Below are positions 8,678 to 14,709 of a DNA stretch of 14,709 nucleotides, piece after piece. Positions within the stretch are counted from its first letter, which is position 1; the number at the start of each line of letters is the position of its first letter. Under the pieces are notes generated by a model. It did no database searches. It was not told the DNA's origin and was given only the letters and a program-made list of their open reading frames with translations. The translations under genes and the position numbers were made by a program. Source of the stretch: an uncultured Thermoanaerobacterales bacterium (GTDB lineage: Bacteria; Bacillota; Clostridia; Christensenellales; UBA1242); the NCBI GenBank assembly GCA_949840475.1, contig CATKXA010000013.1, positions 1 to 14,709 on the forward strand. Reading direction: 5' to 3'.

Positions 8678-10078
8678 ATGAGCCTTTCGTACGCCGAGCT
8701 CCTATTAGGTATAAAATCTTACAAAATTTGTCATAATAGTAGTATGAAAAAACATAAATATGACAAAAATATAAATATTTCACTTTTTCTATCAACACTC
8801 ATTGTAGTGCTATTTCTATTGCTTAGTTTTTTTCCTACAAACAGCTCTCACTGCTACGCTAAAAGCGAAATAGAAAATGAACCCGGCTATCAAACTACAC
8901 AACTAGCTGTAGAGAGTACATCGCAAACAAGCACTTATCCAACACTTAATTTTTATTATAGCGGCAAAAGAGTTGAAATAGATAAAGTCTGTTTAGACGG
9001 CTTTTCAAAAGCAAGAACAAAGATAATAAATAGTGGTTTTAAAAGCCAAGTAATGGCTATGAACTTTGCTAAAAGCATTGGCCTTAGCGACAAAGAAGCT
9101 GTTAGCTACGCTTTCCCAAACATAGCTGAAAGTATTTCTTCTCTTCAAAATGAAGTTTACATAGCACCAAAAGATGCTTCGCTATCAGCTATAAAAAATA
9201 CTGGAAAGATACAAACTGTTTCGCCAAGCAAAGGCTTGCAAATCGATGAAAATGTAATTTATTCTCAAATTATAAGCAAATTTAACAATTTACATTCAGA
9301 ATACAACTTTGATCTTACTACTAAAAGTATCGACTATGATATAGATATTAATGACCTAAGTAGCAAAAAGTATTTAAGAAGTAGCTTTACAACATATTTT
9401 AGTTCGAGCACCGAATCTCGAAAAAACAACATTAGGCAAGCGCTAAAAGCTTTTGATGGCATTATTTTAAAGGATGGGGAGTCCTTAAGCTTTAACAACA
9501 CTACGGGATATAGAACTGAAGAAAATGGGTACCAAAAAGCTAAAATAATAAAACAAGGTGCATTTGTTACTGAATATGGTGGAGGAGTTTGTCAAGTTAG
9601 CTCTACACTTTACAATAGTGCCTTGCTAGCAGACCTTGAAATAGTTGAGGTTCACCCTCATAGCCTGCCTGTAGCCTATGTTTCTCCATGCTTTGACGCA
9701 ATGGTCAATTCAGGCAGCAGTGACCTTGTGATTAAAAACAATACCGGCGAGCAAATAATAATTGCTACTTCTAGTAAAAATAATGAGTGTACTATAAATA
9801 TTTATGGCGTTAAGAATAACTATAAAATTGTAAGAAAAAGTCAAAAAACTGAAGACTTATTACAATTTGAAACTGAAACGACAACAGACTATAAAGCCTA
9901 TGGTTTAGACGCACCGCTTGAAAGCGGGCAGTCGCAAATAGTGTGCCACGGAAAGGCTGGCTACAAAGCTGTAGGTAAGTTAGAATATTATGATAAAAAT
10001 GGTGTTTTAGTCAAAACAAAACAAATCCGCTCAAACATATATAAGCCAACCAAAGAAGTTACTTTGATTGGCTCATAA
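8678..10078 (+). CDS. VanW-family protein with C-terminal G5-like domain
   Basis: A 466-residue envelope protein. Residues 32-52 are hydrophobic after a basic stretch (MKKHKYDKN), with a possible cleavage after CYA at 61, so the bulk is extracytoplasmic. Residues about 90-230 resemble the region that usually precedes VanW domains (PG_binding_4-like). The VanW domain follows, with TYFSSSTESRKNN near 239-251, GESLSFN, the hallmark GGGVCQVSSTLYN at 301-313 and VEVHPHS. Residues about 395-466 look like a G5 domain, a fold linked to cell-wall or sugar binding. VanW occurs in some vancomycin-resistance clusters, but its biochemical role is unsettled; no other van genes are here, so resistance is not implied. 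ATG 8678 has a good ribosome site; ATG 8744 gives a 444-residue form whose N-terminus looks more like a normal signal peptide. The gene stands alone on its strand and converges with the cca group. Confidence 0.9.
   Translation: MSLSYAELLLGIKSYKICHNSSMKKHKYDKNINISLFLSTLIVVLFLLLSFFPTNSSHCYAKSEIENEPGYQTTQLAVESTSQTSTYPTLNFYYSGKRVEIDKVCLDGFSKARTKIINSGFKSQVMAMNFAKSIGLSDKEAVSYAFPNIAESISSLQNEVYIAPKDASLSAIKNTGKIQTVSPSKGLQIDENVIYSQIISKFNNLHSEYNFDLTTKSIDYDIDINDLSSKKYLRSSFTTYFSSSTESRKNNIRQALKAFDGIILKDGESLSFNNTTGYRTEENGYQKAKIIKQGAFVTEYGGGVCQVSSTLYNSALLADLEIVEVHPHSLPVAYVSPCFDAMVNSGSSDLVIKNNTGEQIIIATSSKNNECTINIYGVKNNYKIVRKSQKTEDLLQFETETTTDYKAYGLDAPLESGQSQIVCHGKAGYKAVGKLEYYDKNGVLVKTKQIRSNIYKPTKEVTLIGS
8729..8737 (+). 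promoter_or_regulatory. Extended -10 box placed for a leaderless vanW-like transcript
   Basis: TGT-CATAAT is an extended -10 element. Its last base is 7 nt before the A of the in-frame ATG at 8744, so +1 would coincide with that A. No -35 is evident, which extended -10 promoters do not strictly need. It lies inside the longer reading frame that starts at 8678. Confidence 0.35.
10044..10073. terminator. Hairpin at the convergent 3' ends
   Basis: AGCCAACCAAAG and CTTTGATTGGCT form a 12-bp stem with one mismatch around a 6-nt loop. It lies in the last codons of the vanW-like gene and, from the other side, 39 bp past the stop of the small membrane ORF. The flanks are AT-rich but lack a clean T-run on either strand, so a shared bidirectional terminator is plausible, not certain. 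Confidence 0.4.
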
Positions 10079-10111
10079 TTTAAAACTTTTGATTGTAATG
10101 ATATTTAAAAT

Positions 10112-10234
10112 CTAAAAATCTTTAGTTTCTTCTACAATTTCTTGCTTTTCTCTTTTTTTGATTGCAAACCTTGCAATTAAATACACAGAGGTTGTGAAAG
10201 AAACTGCACATAAAATTATCATAACAGCTAACAT
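10112..10234 (-). CDS. Small 40-residue single-pass membrane protein coupled to cca
   Basis: A 40-codon frame on the cca strand, starting 4 bp past the cca stop. Its ribosome site GGAG lies within the last codons and stop of cca, 7 nt before the ATG, a layout typical of translational coupling. Residues 2-21 are hydrophobic (LAVMIILCAVSF, then TTSVYLIA), followed by a basic stretch (RFAIKKREK) and an acidic tail (QEIVEETKDF). That predicts one membrane helix with the C-terminus in the cytoplasm by the positive-inside rule. It ends in TAG, 33 bp from the convergent vanW-like gene. I recognise no family. It could be a conserved small membrane protein or a chance frame, but the hydrophobic-basic-acidic layout and ribosome site argue for a gene. 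Confidence 0.6.
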   Translation of the reverse strand: MLAVMIILCAVSFTTSVYLIARFAIKKREKQEIVEETKDF

Positions 10235-10238
10235 ATGT

Positions 10239-11642
10239 TTACTCCAAATAGAAAGATTTTTTTCTGACGATTATTTTTCTAGATAGTTCAGACAAGTTTT
10301 CAAAGGTGTTTAAACTTGGCTTAAAGGCACATTTATAAAGCATTTCTTTTAAAAGTACACCAACTGTATTCTCTTTTAGTGACGGATACATTTCAAGCAG
10401 TTTATCACCCTTGATTTTAAGGTCACCAACAGTCATTGGAGCTTCTTGCTTCTTCATCTTATCTTGCATTTTTTGTAGCTTATATGCACTATATGCTATC
10501 TTATGCTTTAATCTACTCTTATCTTGTTCTACAGCATTCTTTAAAGCTACAATGAGCCAGATATCCTCATTATTATCCACAATGAATTTTTTGATGCTAT
10601 TTGGTGTTTCTAGCCCGCTTTTATTAAAGTCTAGCCCCCTTACAACCCTCTTAACTCTCTCAACAATTTTCTTAGGAAAACATAAGCCTTCTTGACCTAG
10701 ATTTTTTTCAATAATGATATCAGAAAACTCACTGCTTCCATTAAAAGACCTATAGTCTAAAAAAGTTTTAGCCTTACCAGCGTCGTGTAAAAGTGCAGAC
10801 AATCTAACCTCTGGAGCTGAGAGTGCAAACACATTCATAACATGCTCAAACAAAAATTTGCCTCTATCTTCAATAATATTGCTATCTTTAATAGCATCTA
10901 GTGCAGGCAAAATATATTTCAAGGCATCAAGGTCAGCTAACATGTTTACACCCCTTGCATGAGCCCTTTTTATATCTGATAAAAAGTCGTACTTAGTATC
11001 TGCAAGCACTATTTGAGAAAACTCTTCACGTTTTCTAGTTGACGAAATATACTGAAGCTTATAGGCATTAAGTTTTGCAGCCTCATAAGTCTTTGGCTCT
11101 ACATTAAATGCCAAAGTTGATGCAAGTCTAACCATTCTTAGTATTCTTTCTGCATCGTTTTTAAACACTTCTTCTGGCGAAAGCGTTGTTCTTAAAATTC
11201 TCTTTTCAGTGTCAATAACACCATCAAGAGGGTCGACTATTTCTTGACCTAAAATATCATAATAAATAGCATTACACCTAAAATCACGACGTTTTGCGTC
11301 AGTTTTTAAGTCTTTAATAAACTCTATATTATTTGGAATATGAACGCCAGCAAGATTATATTTTTCTTTTCTAAAAGTGGCATGTTCAACTCTTAAGTTT
11401 CTCTTTATCTCAACAACTCCAAGTTCCTCATTCAAATAATTAACAGCAAAACTTGAGTTTTCAAGCATCTTAACAATATCGCCTGGACATGTAGAAGAAC
11501 AAATATCAATATCTGTATTATAACTATCTGGAATGCCTAAAATTTGGTTTCTAATAAAACCACCAACGATATATAATTTACTGCCATTTTTATTAAAAAT
11601 TTCAGCAAGTTCAACAAGTTCACTAGGTACTCTAATATTCAT
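10239..11642 (-). CDS. cca: CCA tRNA nucleotidyltransferase (class II, with HD domain)
   Basis: A 467-residue cytoplasmic enzyme of the polymerase-beta-like nucleotidyltransferase superfamily, which adds or repairs the 3' CCA of tRNAs from CTP and ATP. Visible motifs: the nucleotide-binding GGFIR at 27-31; the metal-binding DID at 44-46; RRDF at 118-121; the DPLDG...D loop at 137-144; the NDAERILRMVRLA helix at 162-174, matching the base-selecting region; and an HD phosphohydrolase-like domain with H267 and HD at 286-287 (LLHDAGK). Length fits bacterial CCA enzymes carrying an HD domain. Class II poly(A) polymerases share these motifs and cannot be fully excluded by eye. AAAGGTGG lies 9 nt before the ATG. 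The gene follows the LRR gene by 66 bp, a spacer with a plausible promoter of its own, and precedes the small membrane ORF by 4 bp. Confidence 0.93.
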   Translation of the reverse strand: MNIRVPSELVELAEIFNKNGSKLYIVGGFIRNQILGIPDSYNTDIDICSSTCPGDIVKMLENSSFAVNYLNEELGVVEIKRNLRVEHATFRKEKYNLAGVHIPNNIEFIKDLKTDAKRRDFRCNAIYYDILGQEIVDPLDGVIDTEKRILRTTLSPEEVFKNDAERILRMVRLASTLAFNVEPKTYEAAKLNAYKLQYISSTRKREEFSQIVLADTKYDFLSDIKRAHARGVNMLADLDALKYILPALDAIKDSNIIEDRGKFLFEHVMNVFALSAPEVRLSALLHDAGKAKTFLDYRSFNGSSEFSDIIIEKNLGQEGLCFPKKIVERVKRVVRGLDFNKSGLETPNSIKKFIVDNNEDIWLIVALKNAVEQDKSRLKHKIAYSAYKLQKMQDKMKKQEAPMTVGDLKIKGDKLLEMYPSLKENTVGVLLKEMLYKCAFKPSLNTFENLSELSRKIIVRKKSFYLE

Positions 11643-11663
11643 GCCTTCGCCACCTTTTTTTTG

Positions 11664-11691
11664 ATAATATCATATTTAGACAAAATATCAA
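11664..11691 (-). promoter_or_regulatory. cca: Candidate promoter of cca
   Basis: On the minus strand TTGATA is followed after 16 nt by TATTAT, between the LRR gene and cca and just upstream of the cca ribosome site. No clear terminator follows the LRR gene, so cca could also be reached by readthrough. Confidence 0.45.
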
Positions 11692-11708
11692 AACATTTTT
11701 AATTTAAC

Positions 11709-14339
11709 TTACATAAATTTCCAAATCCACCTTTCACTTCTAGAGTAAATAGCTGTGAATTTGCTTTTGATTTTATTTCTCGCATCGTGAGAAACAGTTT
11801 GGTTGTCATTATTTATGTTTACGGTAACAGTATTGTTGACATTCATGAACACGTCGCTTTCAACAATCAAGTTTGCAGTATAACCGAACTCTATAGTATT
11901 TAAACTGCTAGTATTGAAAAATGAATAAGAACAAATCTTTTCTAAAATACCCTCAATAGTTATACTCTTTAAACTTTGTGCTCCATAAAAACTATACTCG
12001 CCAATGCTTACAACCGAGTTTTTATAAACAACTTTTTCAATATTTGTTAGTTCATAAAAAGCATACTCGTCTATAAAGCTGTCTTTTAATACCGTAACTT
12101 CTTTAAGTGAGGCAGGCAAATACTCATTAGCCGCCATTGCATTATTTGAGCCGAAAATATAGCCAAGAAACTTGTTTTGTGTACTATTTTGACCAACAAA
12201 TGGGGTTGTTAGTTTATTTAAGTTTAAAATACCCTCTAAACAGCCGTTTTCTAGCTCTACAAGACTAGTAGGCAAGGTTAGACTAATAATATAGCAGTTG
12301 TAAAAAGCGTCCTTCCCAATGCTTTTTACGCCCTCTTTTACAACTAAGTTATATTCATAGATAGCAGTTGGATATTTAATAATTTTAGTGCCTTCTTTAT
12401 TGTATAGAATGCCCCCGTTTGCACTATAGCTTGCGTTTGCACTTTCAACAGAAAAAGAGGCAATATTTTTGTTTTTAAACAGCCCACTACTACTGATGTT
12501 ATTCACTGAGTTTTTGATTGTAAAGAAGTTTGTTTTTTTAGCTTCAGGGTAACATAAAATATCTGACTTATCTGCATTGTACAACACGCCGTCATCGATG
12601 ACATAATTTGCATTTGTAGTAGACGCAAAGTATTCAAGGCTAGCACAATTTTCAAAAGCCATGTTGTCAATATTTTCAATGCTATTGACTATTATAAAGT
12701 TAGTGATTGAGCTAAATGAAAAAGCTCTATCTTTAATTTGCTTTATGTTTGCAAAGCTCGCGTTGTTTAAGCTTGTGCAATTATAAAAAGCTTTAGAACT
12801 AACAACTATCAAATTATCAAGTTTTACTGACTGAAGCGACGTACAGCTATCAAAGGCACTGTTGCCAATATAACTTGCAGTTAAGAGATTGCTTGTTAGC
12901 ATACTTAAACTCGTGCAATTATAAAAGACCTCATCTTCAATTCTATCAATATTACTGCTTGTAACTTGCGTTAAGCTATTGTTATTATAAAAAGTTCTAA
13001 AAGGCAAAGAGTCTAAATTAGTAGGCAAAGTAACTGAGCTTAGACTATTACAGCCAAAAAATACCTCTTGACCAAAGCTTGTTACAGTGCTTGGTAATTT
13101 AATAGTTTTCAAACTCTTGCAGTTATAAAACACTGCATTTTCAATGCTTTGCATACTGCTATTTAAAAAGTTGATGCTTTCAAGCTTATAGTTATTTTTA
13201 AAAGCACTTTCCTTTAATAAGTTAAGACCGTAGCCTAAAGTTACTTTGTTTAGACTTTCACAATTTTCAAAAGCACTTTGCTCAACTGAAAAAGATGTAA
13301 GTCCATTTAAAGTTACGCTATAAAGTTTACTAGCACTATAGAAGCTAAACTTGCCAACATTTACAGCACTCGTTGTATAAATTTCTGTAATTTTATTGTT
13401 TTTATAGCCAGCATAATCGCCAATACGCTTTGTGTTTGCATTGACATTTAGTTTTCCACTAAACTCTGGAAGCACATAAATAAGCGTTTCAAAATTAGAA
13501 GAATATAAAACATTGTTTTCTACTTGAAAATACGCTTTATTTAAGTCCAATTTAAACTCTGTTACATTAGAAAATGCAAAGGCACTTGCATCAACGCTAA
13601 TGAGCCTTTGACCAAGGCTAACGCTTGATAAAAGTGTACAGCCATAAAAAGCATTTTTACCAATGCTAACAGCAGTGGATAAGTCAATATTTTTTAGACT
13701 CACACAATTATAAAAAGCATTCTGCTCAATGTTGTTTACACTTTTAAAGTTTAATGTATTCAAGCTATAGCAATTTTTAAAAGCATTCTCTGCTATATTT
13801 AAAACATTATCCACTTTTAAAACTTTAAGGTTATTATTTAAACTAAATTCATTATTAAAAGTTAAACTATTAGCATGGTTTTTTATTTCTATTTGAGTAA
13901 ACTTGTTATCAGACAACTGCTTTAAATCATCACTTAATATATTATAGTTCTTTGCATCAACTGTTATAAACTTAGAGTTAAGTGAACTTAAATCCTCGCT
14001 AAAACCACTTGCATTTTTTGTTACTATTTTACTAAAACCAGCAACTATAACGTGGTTAGTATTAAAAACGTCATAACTTTGTATCTTCAAATCTAACGAG
14101 TTATCATAATACCAGCCCAAAAATTCGTAGCCCTCTTTTGTGAGAGTTGGAAGCTCGCCAACAGTGCTGCCTTTTCTTTTTGTTATTGTTGACACTTTGG
14201 TGTCCCCATCCATAAGCACTATTTGAACGTTAGAATATTTAGTCTTAAAAAGCAAAGAAAAACAAATAACAAACAATGCCACAGCAATCACTGTAGCACA
14301 TATAGTTGTTATTAACTTTTTTTTCTTTTCTTTATTCAT
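11709..14339 (-). CDS. BspA-like leucine-rich-repeat protein with one B-repeat, N-terminally anchored
   Basis: An 876-residue protein counted from ATG 14339. Residues 1-8 are lysine-rich (MNKEKKKK) and 9-31 hydrophobic: a signal or membrane anchor. Residues about 37-102 form one InlB-type B-repeat (LTKEGYEFLGWYYD). Residues about 115-865 are some 23 BspA-type LRRs (LRR_5-like) with the recurring pattern AF-x-NC-x-SL, for example AFKNCYSLNTL and VFYNCTSLSML. They are interrupted three times by hairpin-like inserts common in this family (NVLYSSNFETLIYVLP, DGVLYNADKSDILCYP, GGILYNKEGTKIIKYP). The tail ends RWIWKFM without a sortase motif. The family is known for surface adhesins, e.g. BspA; the ligand here is unknown. 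The frame extends upstream to a TTG at 14375, but that TTG is the first triplet of the -35 box and has no ribosome site, so the ATG is preferred. Cca lies 66 bp downstream; a SpoIID-domain gene is divergent. Confidence 0.92.
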   Translation of the reverse strand: MNKEKKKKLITTICATVIAVALFVICFSLLFKTKYSNVQIVLMDGDTKVSTITKRKGSTVGELPTLTKEGYEFLGWYYDNSLDLKIQSYDVFNTNHVIVAGFSKIVTKNASGFSEDLSSLNSKFITVDAKNYNILSDDLKQLSDNKFTQIEIKNHANSLTFNNEFSLNNNLKVLKVDNVLNIAENAFKNCYSLNTLNFKSVNNIEQNAFYNCVSLKNIDLSTAVSIGKNAFYGCTLLSSVSLGQRLISVDASAFAFSNVTEFKLDLNKAYFQVENNVLYSSNFETLIYVLPEFSGKLNVNANTKRIGDYAGYKNNKITEIYTTSAVNVGKFSFYSASKLYSVTLNGLTSFSVEQSAFENCESLNKVTLGYGLNLLKESAFKNNYKLESINFLNSSMQSIENAVFYNCKSLKTIKLPSTVTSFGQEVFFGCNSLSSVTLPTNLDSLPFRTFYNNNSLTQVTSSNIDRIEDEVFYNCTSLSMLTSNLLTASYIGNSAFDSCTSLQSVKLDNLIVVSSKAFYNCTSLNNASFANIKQIKDRAFSFSSITNFIIVNSIENIDNMAFENCASLEYFASTTNANYVIDDGVLYNADKSDILCYPEAKKTNFFTIKNSVNNISSSGLFKNKNIASFSVESANASYSANGGILYNKEGTKIIKYPTAIYEYNLVVKEGVKSIGKDAFYNCYIISLTLPTSLVELENGCLEGILNLNKLTTPFVGQNSTQNKFLGYIFGSNNAMAANEYLPASLKEVTVLKDSFIDEYAFYELTNIEKVVYKNSVVSIGEYSFYGAQSLKSITIEGILEKICSYSFFNTSSLNTIEFGYTANLIVESDVFMNVNNTVTVNINNDNQTVSHDARNKIKSKFTAIYSRSERWIWKFM

Positions 14340-14345
14340 ATTGCT

Positions 14346-14375
14346 ATTATAAAAATTTTTTAAATTTACTGTCAA
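14346..14375 (-). promoter_or_regulatory. Consensus promoter of the LRR gene, predicting a leaderless mRNA
   Basis: A perfect TTGACA (14370-14375) and a perfect TATAAT (14346-14351) are separated by 18 nt on the minus strand. The standard distance from the -10 box puts +1 at 14339, the A of the ATG. No Shine-Dalgarno sequence is present, consistent with a leaderless transcript. Confidence 0.75.
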
Positions 14376-14457
14376 GTATTTACTTATTTAACATTTATTA
14401 TTATATATATTATCTTTAAGTATAAATGTTTTTGATTTAGCAAATTATAACCATATG

Positions 14458-14462
14458 AGGAG
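14458..14462 (+). promoter_or_regulatory. Ribosome binding site of the SpoIID-domain gene
   Basis: AGGAG, 6 nt before ATG 14469, defines the start. The 129-bp divergent spacer upstream is almost pure A/T; several -10-like strings occur on the plus strand but none has a clear -35, so no promoter is assigned. Confidence 0.75.
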
Positions 14463-14468
14463 AAAAGT

Positions 14469-14709
14469 ATGAGTAAGTATTTTAATTTAAAAATATTTTT
14501 ATTTTCAACATTTTTATCTTTGGTTATATTATGCTCAGGACTGTTGTTTGTATCTTGTAAAAACAGCGAACCTAAAAATATTAAACTTTATGTCACAGAA
14601 ACAAAGCAAATAAAAACTCTTGCTTTTAACGATTATTTAGCAGGCGTTGTTGCTGCGGAAATTGGTAATGATGCACCACTTGAAGCTTTAAAAGCTCAAG
14701 CAGTTATGG
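14469..14709 (+). CDS. SpoIID/LytB-domain protein, 5' part only
   Basis: The first 80 codons before the window ends. Residues 1-8 are short and basic and 9-29 hydrophobic (IFLFSTFLSLVILCSG then LLFVS), with Cys30 straight after. A lipoprotein is possible, but Phe at -3 fits the lipobox poorly, so an uncleaved anchor is as likely. Residues about 38-80 match the start of the SpoIID/LytB domain: LAFNDYLAGVVAAEI followed by PLEALKAQAV. In SpoIID, a lytic transglycosylase acting on denuded glycan strands during engulfment, the Glu of the equivalent GVVAAE motif is catalytic; here it is Glu64. LytB-type relatives act in amidase enhancement, and homologues occur in non-sporulating species, so sporulation cannot be concluded. 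It is divergent from the LRR gene. Confidence 0.85.
   Translation, partial: MSKYFNLKIFLFSTFLSLVILCSGLLFVSCKNSEPKNIKLYVTETKQIKTLAFNDYLAGVVAAEIGNDAPLEALKAQAVM

Noticed and set aside
8678..10078. Vancomycin-resistance gene cluster
   Set aside because: Only a VanW-domain protein is present. VanH, VanA/B-type ligase, VanX and VanRS are absent, and VanW/G5 proteins are common in Clostridia without resistance.
10411..10695. 94-codon plus-strand frame opposite cca
   Set aside because: Antisense to the HD-domain part of cca, with hydrophobic composition expected from reading the reverse of a K/E/D/N-rich protein.
14340..14375. 12-residue N-terminal extension of the LRR protein from a TTG codon
   Set aside because: The TTG belongs to a perfect -35 box and has no ribosome site; the downstream ATG gives a normal signal or anchor start.

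Overview
The window looks like a low-GC, Gram-positive-type bacterial chromosome, most likely an uncultured Clostridia-like Bacillota from a gut setting. This is inferred from AT-rich spacers, AGG-type ribosome binding sites, the standard genetic code (tryptophan as TGG, no recoded TGA needed) and the gene families present: VanW/G5, SpoIID, BspA-type leucine-rich repeats and InlB-type (Listeria-Bacteroides) B-repeats. No gene in the window fixes the species.

Layout. From position 8143 leftwards, one uninterrupted minus-strand frame of 2714 codons runs off the left edge. It encodes a giant cell-surface protein: an N-terminal membrane anchor, a BspA-like LRR region, then about 20 InlB-type repeats interspersed with larger 'QNL' modules. 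The modules follow an ordered higher-level period of about 1.9-2.1 kb, seen three times in full plus the start of a fourth. A 534-bp AT-rich spacer (8144-8677) holds a terminator/attenuator-like hairpin in the probable leader of the giant gene and a plus-strand promoter region. A VanW/G5 wall protein follows on the plus strand (8678-10078) and converges on a minus-strand group read from right to left: a secreted or anchored BspA-like LRR protein (14339-11709), cca tRNA nucleotidyltransferase (11642-10239) and a 40-residue membrane peptide (10234-10112) whose start lies 4 bp past the cca stop. At the right edge a divergent plus-strand SpoIID/LytB-domain gene begins (14469) and is cut by the window.

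How it fits together. Apart from cca, a housekeeping gene, everything visible is envelope-directed. The two LRR proteins share the same two building blocks in mirrored order (LRR then many B-repeats; one B-repeat then many LRRs), and both appear anchored by an N-terminal hydrophobic segment. VanW/G5 and SpoIID proteins are wall-associated families. The most unusual observations are the periodic super-repeat of the giant protein, the small membrane peptide coupled to cca, and two genes (LRR and vanW-like) whose -10 boxes place transcription +1 on the A of an ATG, suggesting leaderless mRNAs. All functional statements rest on reading motifs by eye; no database search was run.
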